Below the pieces are notes generated by a model. It had not been told where the DNA came from. It worked only from the letters and a program-made list of their open reading frames with translations, and searched no databases. The position numbers and the translations under genes were made by a program. This document shows positions 8,896 to 16,770 of a DNA stretch of 64,000 nucleotides, one piece after another (position 1 is the first letter of the stretch; the number at the start of each line of letters is the position of its first letter). Source of the stretch: Pseudaminobacter sp040049255 (GTDB taxonomy: Bacteria > Pseudomonadota > Alphaproteobacteria > Rhizobiales > Rhizobiaceae); NCBI RefSeq assembly GCF_040049255.1, contig NZ_JBDZDR010000003.1, positions 124,001 to 188,000 of the forward strand, given 5' to 3'.

Positions 8896-10601
8896 TATGC
8901 GCTCCTTTCGGAGCTGACGACCCTTATCTGAGGCTCCGGACGACGCAGCTGAGCGAGCACTGCGTCGCGCGGGCCGAACATCTGCGCGTGGCCTTCATTG
9001 AGCACCAGCACGGAGTCGACATGCGTCATCAGCGATGGCCGGTGGGCAACTATCACGACAGTGGAGCCGGCAGCTTTCAATTTGGCAATTGCCTCGTTCA
9101 GCGCCTCCTCTCCGGCAGCATCGAGGCTGGAATTTGGCTCGTCAAGCACCACCAGCGCGGGGTGGCCGTAGAGTGCTCGGGCGAGGCCGATGCGCTGGCG
9201 CTGGCCGCCGGAAAGCACCGAGCCCTGCTCGCCGATCTCGGTGTCGTACCCCCTGGGAAGTCTCAGGATCATCTCATGCACACCGGCCATCTTCGCTGCG
9301 GCGACGACCTCGGCCGGGACGCCTTCCTCCATGCGGGCAATGTTCTCGCGGATCGTGCCGGGGAAGAGCTCGACATCCTGCGGCAAGTAGCCGACGTGGC
9401 GGCCGAAATCGGCTCGGCTCCAAGCAAACACGTCCGCACCGTCGAGTCGCACCTGGCCGTGCTGCGGCGAAGCCATGCCGACGAGCAGCCGGGCGAGGGT
9501 CGATTTGCCCGCCGCCGAGGGGCCGATCACCGCCAGCACCTGGCCGGGCGAGAGCGCGAACGCGACGTTCTTCAGCACCGCTGCTCTCGCACCCGGCGGC
9601 ACATAGGTCACAGCTTCGACCGTAAGGCGTCCCTGCGGGCGCGGCAGCTCCATCCCGGTCGGGCGTAGCGGCGGGGCATCGAACAGCCGGTTGAGCCTGC
9701 CCCATGCCTCACGTGCGCCGGTTGTCTGTTTCCATGTGGCAATCGCCTGTTCGACCGGAGCGAGCGCGCGCGACATGATGATCGAGGCCGCAATCATCGC
9801 ACCGGGTGAAACCTCGTGGCGTAGCGAAAGCCAGGCGCCAAGCCCGAGCACCGCGACCTGCAGAAACATGCGGAACGGCTTAGTGAACGCATTGATGAGG
9901 CCGGCGCGCTCGCTGGCGAGCGACTGCAGCGCAAGCACCTCGACGTTCGCCGCGTCCCACCGCCGCAATAGCGTGCCACCCATCCCCATGCCGTCAATCA
10001 CCTCGGCGTTGCGGAAGCCCGCATCAGCCGCTTGGTAAGCACGGGCGGAACCCGCAGTGGCTTGCTTGAGCGCCCCCGCCGTCAACGCGTTGTTGGCGAG
10101 CGCCAACGCAAACAGGATTATCCCGCCGCCGAGCGCCAGCAGCCCAAGCAGCGGGTGCAGCAGGAAAATGAAGATGAGATAGAGCGGCATCCACGGGGCA
10201 TCGAACAGCGCCATGATGCCGCCGCCGCTTAGGTAGCCACGCAAGGTGGCGAGGTCACGCAGCGCCTCTGTCCGATAGGCTGCGCCGCGCAGCGCGTTTT
10301 CAAGCCCGCGCCCCAGCACCTGCGGCGACAGCACACGGTCGATCCAAGTGCCTAGTTGCACCAAGAGACGCGAGCGGAAGAATTCGAGCCCTCCCATCGC
10401 TGCGAGCGCGGCGGTCGCGATCAGCGTCAGATAGACGAGCGTCTCCACGCTGCGGCCGGTCAGCACTCGGTCATAGACCTGCAGCATGTAGACCGATGTC
10501 GACAGCACGAGCAGGTTGATGAAGAAGCTGAAAGCCGCCACCGCGGCGAAACCGCCGCGGCAACTGGAGAGGGCATGCTTGAGCGGAGACTGACATTGCA
10601 T
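8895..10601 (-). CDS. Type I secretion ABC permease/ATPase (PrtD/PrsD type)
   Basis: The inner-membrane exporter that energises secretion of the adjacent RTX protein. The 568 residues comprise an N-terminal membrane domain beginning with the family-typical FFINLLVLSTSVYMLQVYDRVL, of which about six helices are visible, and an ATPase domain with Walker A GPSAAGKST, signature LSGGQRQR and Walker B LVVLDEPNSSLD. There is no C39 peptidase domain, so the substrate should carry an uncleaved C-terminal signal, which fits the RTX neighbour. It lies 36 bp downstream of the RTX gene and directly upstream of the adaptor gene: one three-gene operon. Confidence 0.93.
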   Translation of the reverse strand: MQCQSPLKHALSSCRGGFAAVAAFSFFINLLVLSTSVYMLQVYDRVLTGRSVETLVYLTLIATAALAAMGGLEFFRSRLLVQLGTWIDRVLSPQVLGRGLENALRGAAYRTEALRDLATLRGYLSGGGIMALFDAPWMPLYLIFIFLLHPLLGLLALGGGIILFALALANNALTAGALKQATAGSARAYQAADAGFRNAEVIDGMGMGGTLLRRWDAANVEVLALQSLASERAGLINAFTKPFRMFLQVAVLGLGAWLSLRHEVSPGAMIAASIIMSRALAPVEQAIATWKQTTGAREAWGRLNRLFDAPPLRPTGMELPRPQGRLTVEAVTYVPPGARAAVLKNVAFALSPGQVLAVIGPSAAGKSTLARLLVGMASPQHGQVRLDGADVFAWSRADFGRHVGYLPQDVELFPGTIRENIARMEEGVPAEVVAAAKMAGVHEMILRLPRGYDTEIGEQGSVLSGGQRQRIGLARALYGHPALVVLDEPNSSLDAAGEEALNEAIAKLKAAGSTVVIVAHRPSLMTHVDSVLVLNEGHAQMFGPRDAVLAQLRRPEPQIRVVSSERSA

Positions 10602-10637
10602 CGTGCTGATCTCTGCCTATTGCCCTCCATGAAGGCG

Positions 10638-13218
10638 TCAGGCGTTCAGATTGAAGTCGCTAGAGGTGAGTGTGGAGACCCCCATCAGGTGGATTTCGAT
10701 TATATCGGCCCCGCTTGTTACGCTCTGCGCCGAACTTCCGGTATTGGCGTAAACAACCATATTGCCGGCACCATCGCTCTGCCAGGCCACGGTTTGGGCG
10801 GCGACAAGTCCATCAGAGACGGTGCCAAAGCCCTTTAGACCCAAGCTTTGCGCAAACTCGATGAAGTCGTGACCCGAATTCCCCGTTCCGTGTTGAAAGT
10901 CGAGAATCGTGTCGAAGGCAGCGCGGTTCGAGTCTTCCACCGCAGTGTAGACAAAATGATCATCGCCGGCTCCGCCACTCAGCCAGTCAGCGCCACCCAA
11001 GCCCTTGATCGTGTCGTTGCCGCTCCCGCCGAAGATGTAATCGACTCCGCTGGAGCCCGTCAGGCTGTCGGCGCCAGCTCGACCGTCGGCGATGTTGGGA
11101 TTGGTGCTGCTGAGAACAATTCGATCGCCACCGGAACCATTGCCGACCCAGATGTTGAACGTTTGGGATGACACCGCCCCGTGGCTGTCAGTGGCGGTAA
11201 CGGTGAGTGCCCCGTCCAGTATATTCCCGTTACCTACGTTGATACTCAATGCACCGTTGCTGGAAACGGAGACCGAACCCTTGCTGGTGGGGCTCGGGCT
11301 GAAGCTGCCTGTGTAAGTAACGACGTCCTGCGGGTCCTGGTCTGTTGCGACAAAGGAACCGAGGGTGGGATTCGGTCCATCCGGTGACGGGCTCGAGCTT
11401 GGAACAAAGATCGGAGCACTGGGCGCGTGGTTCGTCACCGGCTCGTCCGCACCGTTCACCGTGATGTCGATGACATGGTCCGTGCCATCGGCCGACTTCA
11501 CATGGATCAGATCGTGTGGATGGTCCGCGGACGTCAGAGCCTGCACGTTGGCCGCACCGTTGTTGAGCGTATAGACCCAGTTTCCGGTGGCGTCGATGGT
11601 CAGCGACCCGTATGTGCCCTTGATCGGGTTGTTGCTTTCGCGCACTTGGAAAGAACTCTCGTCCGCATCGGGGTCGCTGATCGTCAGCTTGCCGCTTGTG
11701 GTGAGCGTGGCGTCCTCCGTAACTGATCCCGTGCTCGTGCCGGTGATCACAGCCGCGTCGTTGCTGCCGTGGATGGTGACGGTGATGAGCTGCGCGGTGC
11801 CGTCGGCGGTGTGCACGGTGATGCTGTCGGTGTAGTCCAGCCCCTCGACGANNNNNNNNNNNNNNNNNNNNNNNNNNNNNNNNNNNNNNNNNNNNNNNNN
11901 NNNNNNNNNNNNNNNNNNNNNNNNNNNNNNNNNNNNNNNNNNNNNNNNNNNCGGAACTGTCGACGTCGGTGGCTTTCAGCTTGCCGCCGGTGCTCTGCGC
12001 CTGGTCCGTCTCGGTCAGCTCGGCCGTGCTCGTGCCGGTGATCACAGCCGCGTCGTTGCTGCCGTGGATGGTGACGGTGATGAGCTGCGCGGTGCCGTCG
12101 GCGGTGTGCACGGTGATGCTGTCGGTGTAGTCCAGCCCCTCGACGAACTCGTCATGGGCGTCGTCCATGACATAGGTCCAGGTGCCGTCGGCCGCGATCG
12201 AGAACTTGCCGTAGCCGTTGCTGCCGGCCACGTCGGTCTGCACCACGAAGTCGGCGGAACTGTCGACGTCGGTGGCTTTCAGCTTGCCGCCGGTGCTCTG
12301 CGCCTGGTCCGTCTCGGTCAGCTCGGCCGTGCTCGTGCCGGTGATCACAGCCGCGTCGTTGCTGCCGTGGATGGTGATCACGACCTCCCGGGTCGCGGCG
12401 CCACGATGGCCATCATCGACCTTCACCGTGTAGGTGAGCGTGAGGTGCTCCCCGGCGGCCAGGAAGTCAAATGCCTCGGAGCCGGAGTTGAATTGCCAGG
12501 CGAGGTTGTGGGTATCGCCCGCATCGGCGGCGATTGCACCGGAGGTGACCGTCAGCATGGCTTGGACGTCGGCCGCCGAGAGCTTGCCGGAGGAGCCGCT
12601 CAGCGTAACGCCGGTCACGGAGGCGGTTATGCTGTCGCTGGTGTCGGCGTCGGTGACGGTCAGCGTGCCGCAGGTCTTCAGCCCCGCGTCGGTCTCGGTG
12701 AGGGTCGCCGCGGCGCTGTCGGAACCAACGAGATCGATCACCGGCGCGTCGTTCGTGCCACTGATCACCACCGTCAGTGTGCCGACGGAGAGCGTGCCGT
12801 TCGACATTTTGATCGTATATTGGATCGTGTCCGTGAACTTCTCTCCGGCACCGAGCGCGTTGATCTCCACACTCAGGGCGGCCGCGTCGTAGTGAATCTT
12901 GTTGTCGGCCCCTATCCAGAACTTGGCACCTTTGGCGCTGGTTTCTGCAGATTCAATACCAACCCCATCCTGGATCAGAAGATCTTTGTTGTATTCGGCG
13001 AACGCCTTGTTGGTGACGTTGATCGCAGCCCCGCCATCGTCGTTCTTGATCCCATCGTCGACCGAGTAGATCGTGGTGTTTTTGCCGCCGCCGCTCGCCG
13101 CCAGAACATCGAAGGTGAATGCGAGGGTTTCATCCTCGTTGCCTGTTTTAGTTATATTGGCTGCCGCGCCCGAATTCGAAAACGTGACGGTCGAGCCTGA
13201 GATTGTCGTGGTCGCCAT
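10638..13218 (-). CDS. Giant VCBS/RTX-type secreted protein, split by an assembly gap
   Basis: Probable substrate of the neighbouring type I secretion system: a cell-surface or extracellular adhesin-like protein. It starts at ATG 13,218 (MATTTISGSTVTFSN) after a GAGAGGAA ribosome-binding site; an upstream extension to 13,455 lacks family-like sequence. The body is a series of VCBS-type beta domains (NDAAVITGTSTAELTET, then TVHTADGTAQLITVTIHG). A cadherin-like segment follows, then RTX calcium-binding nonapeptides (GGSGNDTIKGLGGADWLSGG) and a C-terminal secretion region ending LTSSDFNLNA. The 100-N gap shifts the frame, but a true gap of 108 bp plus any number of 303-bp repeats joins both halves exactly. 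True length is therefore unknown, at least about 860 residues. It heads the secretion operon. Confidence 0.85.
11729..12377 (-). repeat. 303-bp tandem VCBS-domain repeats
   Basis: Bases 11,952-12,074 and 12,255-12,377 are identical by eye with a period of 303 bp (101 codons). Bases 11,729-11,851 are likewise identical to 12,024-12,146. Identity at the DNA level, including silent sites, points to recent duplication or gene conversion. Copy number is unresolved because the gap falls inside the array. Confidence 0.9.
11852..11951. other. Assembly gap (100 N)
   Basis: Exactly 100 N, a customary placeholder length. From the flanking repeat units the missing sequence should be 108 bp, or 108 bp plus whole 303-bp units. 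A length of 100 breaks the reading frame of the VCBS gene. Confidence 0.97.
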
Positions 13219-13841
13219 TTCCAGTTCCTCTCGGTGATGCCTTTGCGAACGTCGGAAGTGTTCGCTTTCAACGGGTACTGTTGATCGAACGCGCGTCCTA
13301 TCGTAGCCACAAGCGTTTGCTTTCGCCTGCGACCGTTCGTCAGGACCGAGCTGCTCTGACCGATCGTGAAGACTTTTGCCCTCTCCCGCAGCGCTTGCGC
13401 GCTCACACTCCCACATGTTGCCCTGCCACCAGATCACTGGGCAGGCACTCCCCACGTGATTGCTATACTAATCTTTACCGGTTGAAAACCATATTCTTGT
13501 TTGCATTCACTTAACCTTAATGGCCTGGACGCTGAAACTGCCAAAGGTGTTCGAGCTTTCACTAAGGGTGAACTGTCCCTCGTCTCTCCTTGTACTTGGC
13601 GGAGGGCACGAAGATTGATCCGGGCATCTTGCCAGCGCTGGACGGTCACCTGGGAGCGTGGGGGCGGCAGCGCTTCTTTCATCGGCCTGGCTCCTTCCCG
13701 GTCAAAAGAAGAAGTAGCTCGCGTCGCTTGGCAACGGTGTCCTCGCCGCGCCTCGGCTGAGTACGCCGACGGCTTGCATGCCGCAGGAATCTCGCGATAG
13801 CGTAGACAGGCATCCGAGAGCGACGGGAGCGCAGCCGACTG
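13219..13841. other. Upstream region of the secretion operon; no gene recognised
   Basis: These 623 bp separate the VCBS gene (leftward) from the broken HNH gene (rightward). An AT-rich segment at about 13,455-13,520 stands out from GC-rich surroundings and is the likeliest promoter region for the operon, but I see no clear -35/-10 pair. A segment around 13,690-13,760 (CCCGGTCAAAAGAAG) resembles the degenerate A-tract repeats at 15,575 and 16,203. Open frames here have no family-like sequence. Confidence 0.45.
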
Positions 13842-14051
13842 GTGACTGACCTGATTTTCGAACGGAAGCACGCCTTGGAGGCGATCCGCTTGGCAAAAGC
13901 CAACGGGCGGGAATGGCTGTATGAGAGCTATCCCAAACCGAACGGGCAGATGCGTAGATCCAGCACGGGATTCCTGATGCACGAGGGCGTGCCTCATCCC
14001 CCGTTAAACCGCTGGGGCGTCTGGCGAACGAGATCGCTGGGAGTCCCATGA
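13842..14051 (+). pseudogene. N-terminal fragment of the HNH gene, probably frameshifted
   Basis: A GTG-started frame (MTDLIFERKHALEAIRLAKA...) of good protein quality up to MHEGVPHP, then low-complexity sequence to a stop at 14,051. In the frame of the following HNH gene, DNA just upstream of its ATG reads VKPLGRLANEIAGSP directly into MTSNPITNVFRRYF. The switch point is a run of five C at 13,998-14,002; one additional C would join both parts into one protein of about 239 residues. This is either a real inactivating deletion or a sequencing error. As written, the fragment overlaps the next gene by four bases (ATGA). Confidence 0.55.
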
Positions 14052-14560
14052 CAAGCAACCCGATTACCAACGTATTCCGGAGATATTTCGAGAACTTGCA
14101 GTTCCAACTGATAGACAGCCCGGAGGACGAGGCGGAGAGCGCGGCCAAGCGTCAGCGCCGTCTGGCGGAAGTTTGGGAGCGCCCGGGCCAAGCCAAGTTT
14201 CGCCGCGCGGTCTTCGAATTGTTCGGCGCGCGCTGTCTGGTGACCGGATGCGAGACGCTGATGGCCTTGGAGGCCGCACACATTCTGCCCGTGTCCAGCG
14301 GCGGCCGCGACGAAGGATGGAACGGCATCCCGCTGCGCGCCGACCTGCACCGGCTGTTCGACGCCGGCGTCATCATGCTGGAGCCCAGCACTTGGAAGCT
14401 GTTCGTCATGGAACCCGTGCGCAAGGAATACGGCCAGTATCACGGTCTGGACCTGGGGCCGGACATCGCCAAGATCAGCGACGGGCCGAAGCTGGCGGCG
14501 GCGCTCCGGAAACGGCTAGGTCTAACAACCCAGATGCGAGCCGATCAGACATCCACGTAG
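14048..14560 (+). CDS. HNH endonuclease (HNH_2-like), possibly missing its N-terminus
   Basis: A 170-residue protein. The HNH core is LEAAHILPVSSGGRDEGWNG followed by the helix LRADLHRLFDAGVI, with the paired His/Asp metal-binding pattern of the HNH_2 group. A cysteine pair (CLVTGC) precedes it. A C-terminal segment is strand-rich. The upstream frame probably belongs to the same protein. The neighbours are a secretion operon and gene-poor DNA, so the context gives no partner. It could act in restriction of foreign DNA. Activity is uncertain because the nuclease core may be expressed alone from the ATG at 14,048. Confidence 0.7.
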   Translation: MTSNPITNVFRRYFENLQFQLIDSPEDEAESAAKRQRRLAEVWERPGQAKFRRAVFELFGARCLVTGCETLMALEAAHILPVSSGGRDEGWNGIPLRADLHRLFDAGVIMLEPSTWKLFVMEPVRKEYGQYHGLDLGPDIAKISDGPKLAAALRKRLGLTTQMRADQTST

Positions 14561-15037
14561 CTGGTCAACGGCACCAAGAAGAGCCGCGGACGTTTTCTCG
14601 TTGGCGAATGCGGGAAAAACGAGGTCTTTTTCTGTGCGGATATCTTCCACGATGCGGCCCATCCCTACATAGTCGCGGCTTCGGCTCCCGTCCGGTTGGT
14701 CTGCATTGGGTGGCCCCTCCAGGCATCCCATAGGGAACGTGCGCTGTAGGTTTCGATGGCGAGTCCCTGGCCGTTGTCGGTCACCCCCAATGGACCAGCG
14801 ACCTGAAGCGGGGGTGAGTAAGCGTTAGGGGGGTAGCCTAAGTGACGCGGCTTGCCGGCGGGCATCATCGCAGAATAGCGCCGCGGCGCCTAGCCAACCT
14901 TTGGCATGCAAGCCACGATTGTCTGAAAACCTGGGTTCATTGCCCCGGCATTCGATGCAGCGATCGGGATAGTCTTCTGGTCGTCTCGACCGCCGAAGCT
15001 ACGGCGGGCGGAGCTTACATATCGCTGGTTTACCGAG

Positions 15038-15093
15038 AAGGTCGGCGTGAAAGGATTACCGGTCCACCATACTCCAGCCAAGGTTAGGGTGCC
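15038..15093. repeat. 56-bp dispersed repeat, copy B
   Basis: Partner of 7,247-7,302, with 50 of 56 positions identical and no gaps. The minus strand reads GTLTLAGVWWTGNPFTPTF in frame, against a related peptide in copy A. Confidence 0.75.
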
Positions 15094-15574
15094 CCCTTGC
15101 AAACCCGCGCGAAGGCTGGGGCGGATCTTGCGTTCCTCACGTCACGGGGAGCGCAGGGGGAGCGTTGCGCCGTTCTGCAGCTTCGCAGCGCCCCTGCCGG
15201 GCGCTTGGCCGCCCTCGGGCCCGGGCGGCATCGGGGCCGTGAGAGTGCCTCGCAGGCCCGAGAGCCGCTGCGGCGTGAAGGGGCGTACGGCTGGACGGCA
15301 CAAAGCGCGACCTACCGATGGCCAACGCGACCGGTGCTGAAGTGCGACTTGCCTCACCGGTGGCTGTGTCGTCGCCGGCAGCCTGCATTGTTCCTGCTGT
15401 CGTGGCACAGCGGTTTAGCGCGTCCGGTCTGCTGTTCCGTCTCCACCGGCGACAGGGCACCGCTGGAGCTCTGCCCCAAGGGGAGGGTGTTGGGGGAGTT
15501 CTGCATACGCCAGATCAACTCCGGAAGGGAGGCAGCGTTGCCGGGGTCGGGAACGCTCGGCGCCTAGTTATGAT

Positions 15575-15690
15575 GCCACCCCTTCCCCGGTCAAAAAAAG
15601 CGCTTCTTCCGGCTGTCAGCGGGTCCCCTCCTCGGCAACCGCGACGAACTGGGGGCCAGTCCGCCTCCTGTCGTCCGGGTCCGCGCGGCC
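15575..15690. repeat. Degenerate C-rich/A-tract repeat, copy 2
   Basis: Shares an ordered set of blocks with 16,203-16,320: CCCC-TCCCC, an A-tract, CTTC, GGGxCCCCTCCTCGGCAA, CGCGA, GTCCGCC, GTCGTCC and CGATCGG. Rough identity is about 70 percent by eye. Function unknown. Confidence 0.45.
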
Positions 15691-15837
15691 CGATCGGCCG
15701 GTGCACACAACCCAACCCGGTTCCTGGGCCCCTCCCGGTAGCAAAAACTAAGGCGGAGGCTGGTTAATGCCCGGCGAAGGAAACTGAGTTGTAAGAGGAC
15801 AGTCCCGCTGATGATCTGGGCCAGTGCGGCCCTTACG

Positions 15838-16119
15838 CTAAGCGCGAGGCGGCTCTTTTATCCACCGCTTCGAACCGCCACCATTGCCGGCTCCCACGGC
15901 GGGCGGAGGGCTACCGTCCATCCAAAAACCGCCTTTGGCGCGCCACACAGCAGACCGTTCGCGAAGGAAGTCTATGCCGTCTCGGACCTGATCCTCGCTT
16001 AAATTCGTTAGATGCGCGATGTGCGGTACGCGCTGTGGTCTTGGGGTCAGCACCCGTTCCACAATTTCTGCCATCTGCTTGGCATTCATTTCCGGTTCCC
16101 ATGTTCGTTTCACGATCAT
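15838..16119 (-). CDS. Small hypothetical protein of the island
   Basis: A 93-residue frame starting at ATG 16,119, or 83 residues from ATG 16,089 (MNAKQMAEIVERVL). The core is helical with a winged-helix-like feel (VPHIAHLTNLSEDQVRDGIDFL followed by a basic strand and WMDG), then a low-complexity Gly/Pro tail. It is co-oriented with the primase and alpA-like genes but 650 bp from them. I do not recognise it; a small DNA-binding or regulatory protein is a guess from the shape. Confidence 0.45.
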   Translation of the reverse strand: MIVKRTWEPEMNAKQMAEIVERVLTPRPQRVPHIAHLTNLSEDQVRDGIDFLRERSAVWRAKGGFWMDGSPPPAVGAGNGGGSKRWIKEPPRA

Positions 16120-16770
16120 TACCTAGGCAAAAAGCGGTCATAGTCCAGACGCCAGGAGAGCCATCCGGTGCAGGCGGTCTGTCGCTCCGCGCACGATAAC
16201 CTCCCCCTCCCCAGGCCAAAAAGAGAACGCCTTCGGCAAGCCTGAGGGCCCCCTCCTCGGCAAATCGCGAGGTTCTAGCGGCCGGTCCGCCCACCCGTCG
16301 TCCAGTCCGTGCGGTCCGATCGGTTCAGACAGATCCGTCGTTCTAGTCGCACGCGCGGGCGAGGCATCAGCCGGCTTCCTGAAGGCAAACACCGGACCGA
16401 CCGGACCGGGCCTCCTGACCGGCATCCGCCAGGAATCAGGCTCGTAGGGAGTTGCTCGGACCTCGGACTGACCGATGCGCAGGCATAGGTAGCGGCTGCG
16501 ACATCGGAAGGTAGCAGCGAGCAGGTGGTTGGCGCGCGGAACGGAGAGGACTATCGGCCTAGGCCTGCGCTGAAACAGCAGCACTGGCTGCAGATGCCAT
16601 CCAGGCTAGGTTCATGGGCCGCAGCATGGAGCAATAGCGCCCATTAAAGAGAGACGGGCCAGCGGTCCGACCGGTCTGGGCAGACTACAATTCTAAGCGC
16701 GACAAAGGTGGGTTAAACTACCATATGATACCACAATCGCTTTAACCTCGGACCGACCGGACCGCTCGGC
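16120..16770. other. Gene-poor region downstream of the primase gene
   Basis: These 651 bp carry the third degenerate A-tract repeat (16,203-16,320) and no supported gene. A minus-strand frame at 16,138-16,584 is open but has repeat-derived, low-quality protein sequence. Near 16,735-16,765 the sequence becomes more AT-rich before the primase stop codon. Confidence 0.5.
16203..16320. repeat. Degenerate C-rich/A-tract repeat, copy 3
   Basis: See the copy at 15,575-15,690. The shared blocks run in the same order and orientation over roughly 115 bp. Both lie outside genes. Confidence 0.45.

Larger units (their letters stand above)
14561..15837. other. Gene-poor island DNA, no convincing gene
   Basis: About 1.3 kb. 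Directly after the HNH stop, the same frame stays open to about 14,750 with protein-like sequence (GRFLVGECGKNEVFFCADI) but no start, perhaps a decayed gene. A 56-bp repeat copy sits at 15,038-15,093 and a degenerate A-tract repeat at 15,575-15,690. The rest (15,100-15,560) is very GC-rich with overlapping short frames on both strands and no family-like protein. Confidence 0.5.

Noticed and set aside
11729..12377. CRISPR-like regular repeats
   Set aside because: The 303-bp period, coding frame and lack of spacers identify VCBS protein domains, not a CRISPR array.
12064..13200. A 378-codon plus-strand frame opposite the VCBS gene
   Set aside because: It is antisense to a clear repeat protein, consists of glycine/arginine/valine-rich sequence and has no recognisable motif; GC-rich coding commonly opens such frames.
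13219..13455. Longer N-terminus for the VCBS protein starting at 13,455
   Set aside because: The extra 79 residues are not family-like, and ATG 13,218 has a good GAGAGGAA ribosome-binding site.
14522..14731. A minus-strand frame over 14,522-14,731 as a gene
   Set aside because: It reads fairly well, but the plus strand of the same bases is also protein-like, no ribosome-binding site is present and there is no family pattern on either strand.
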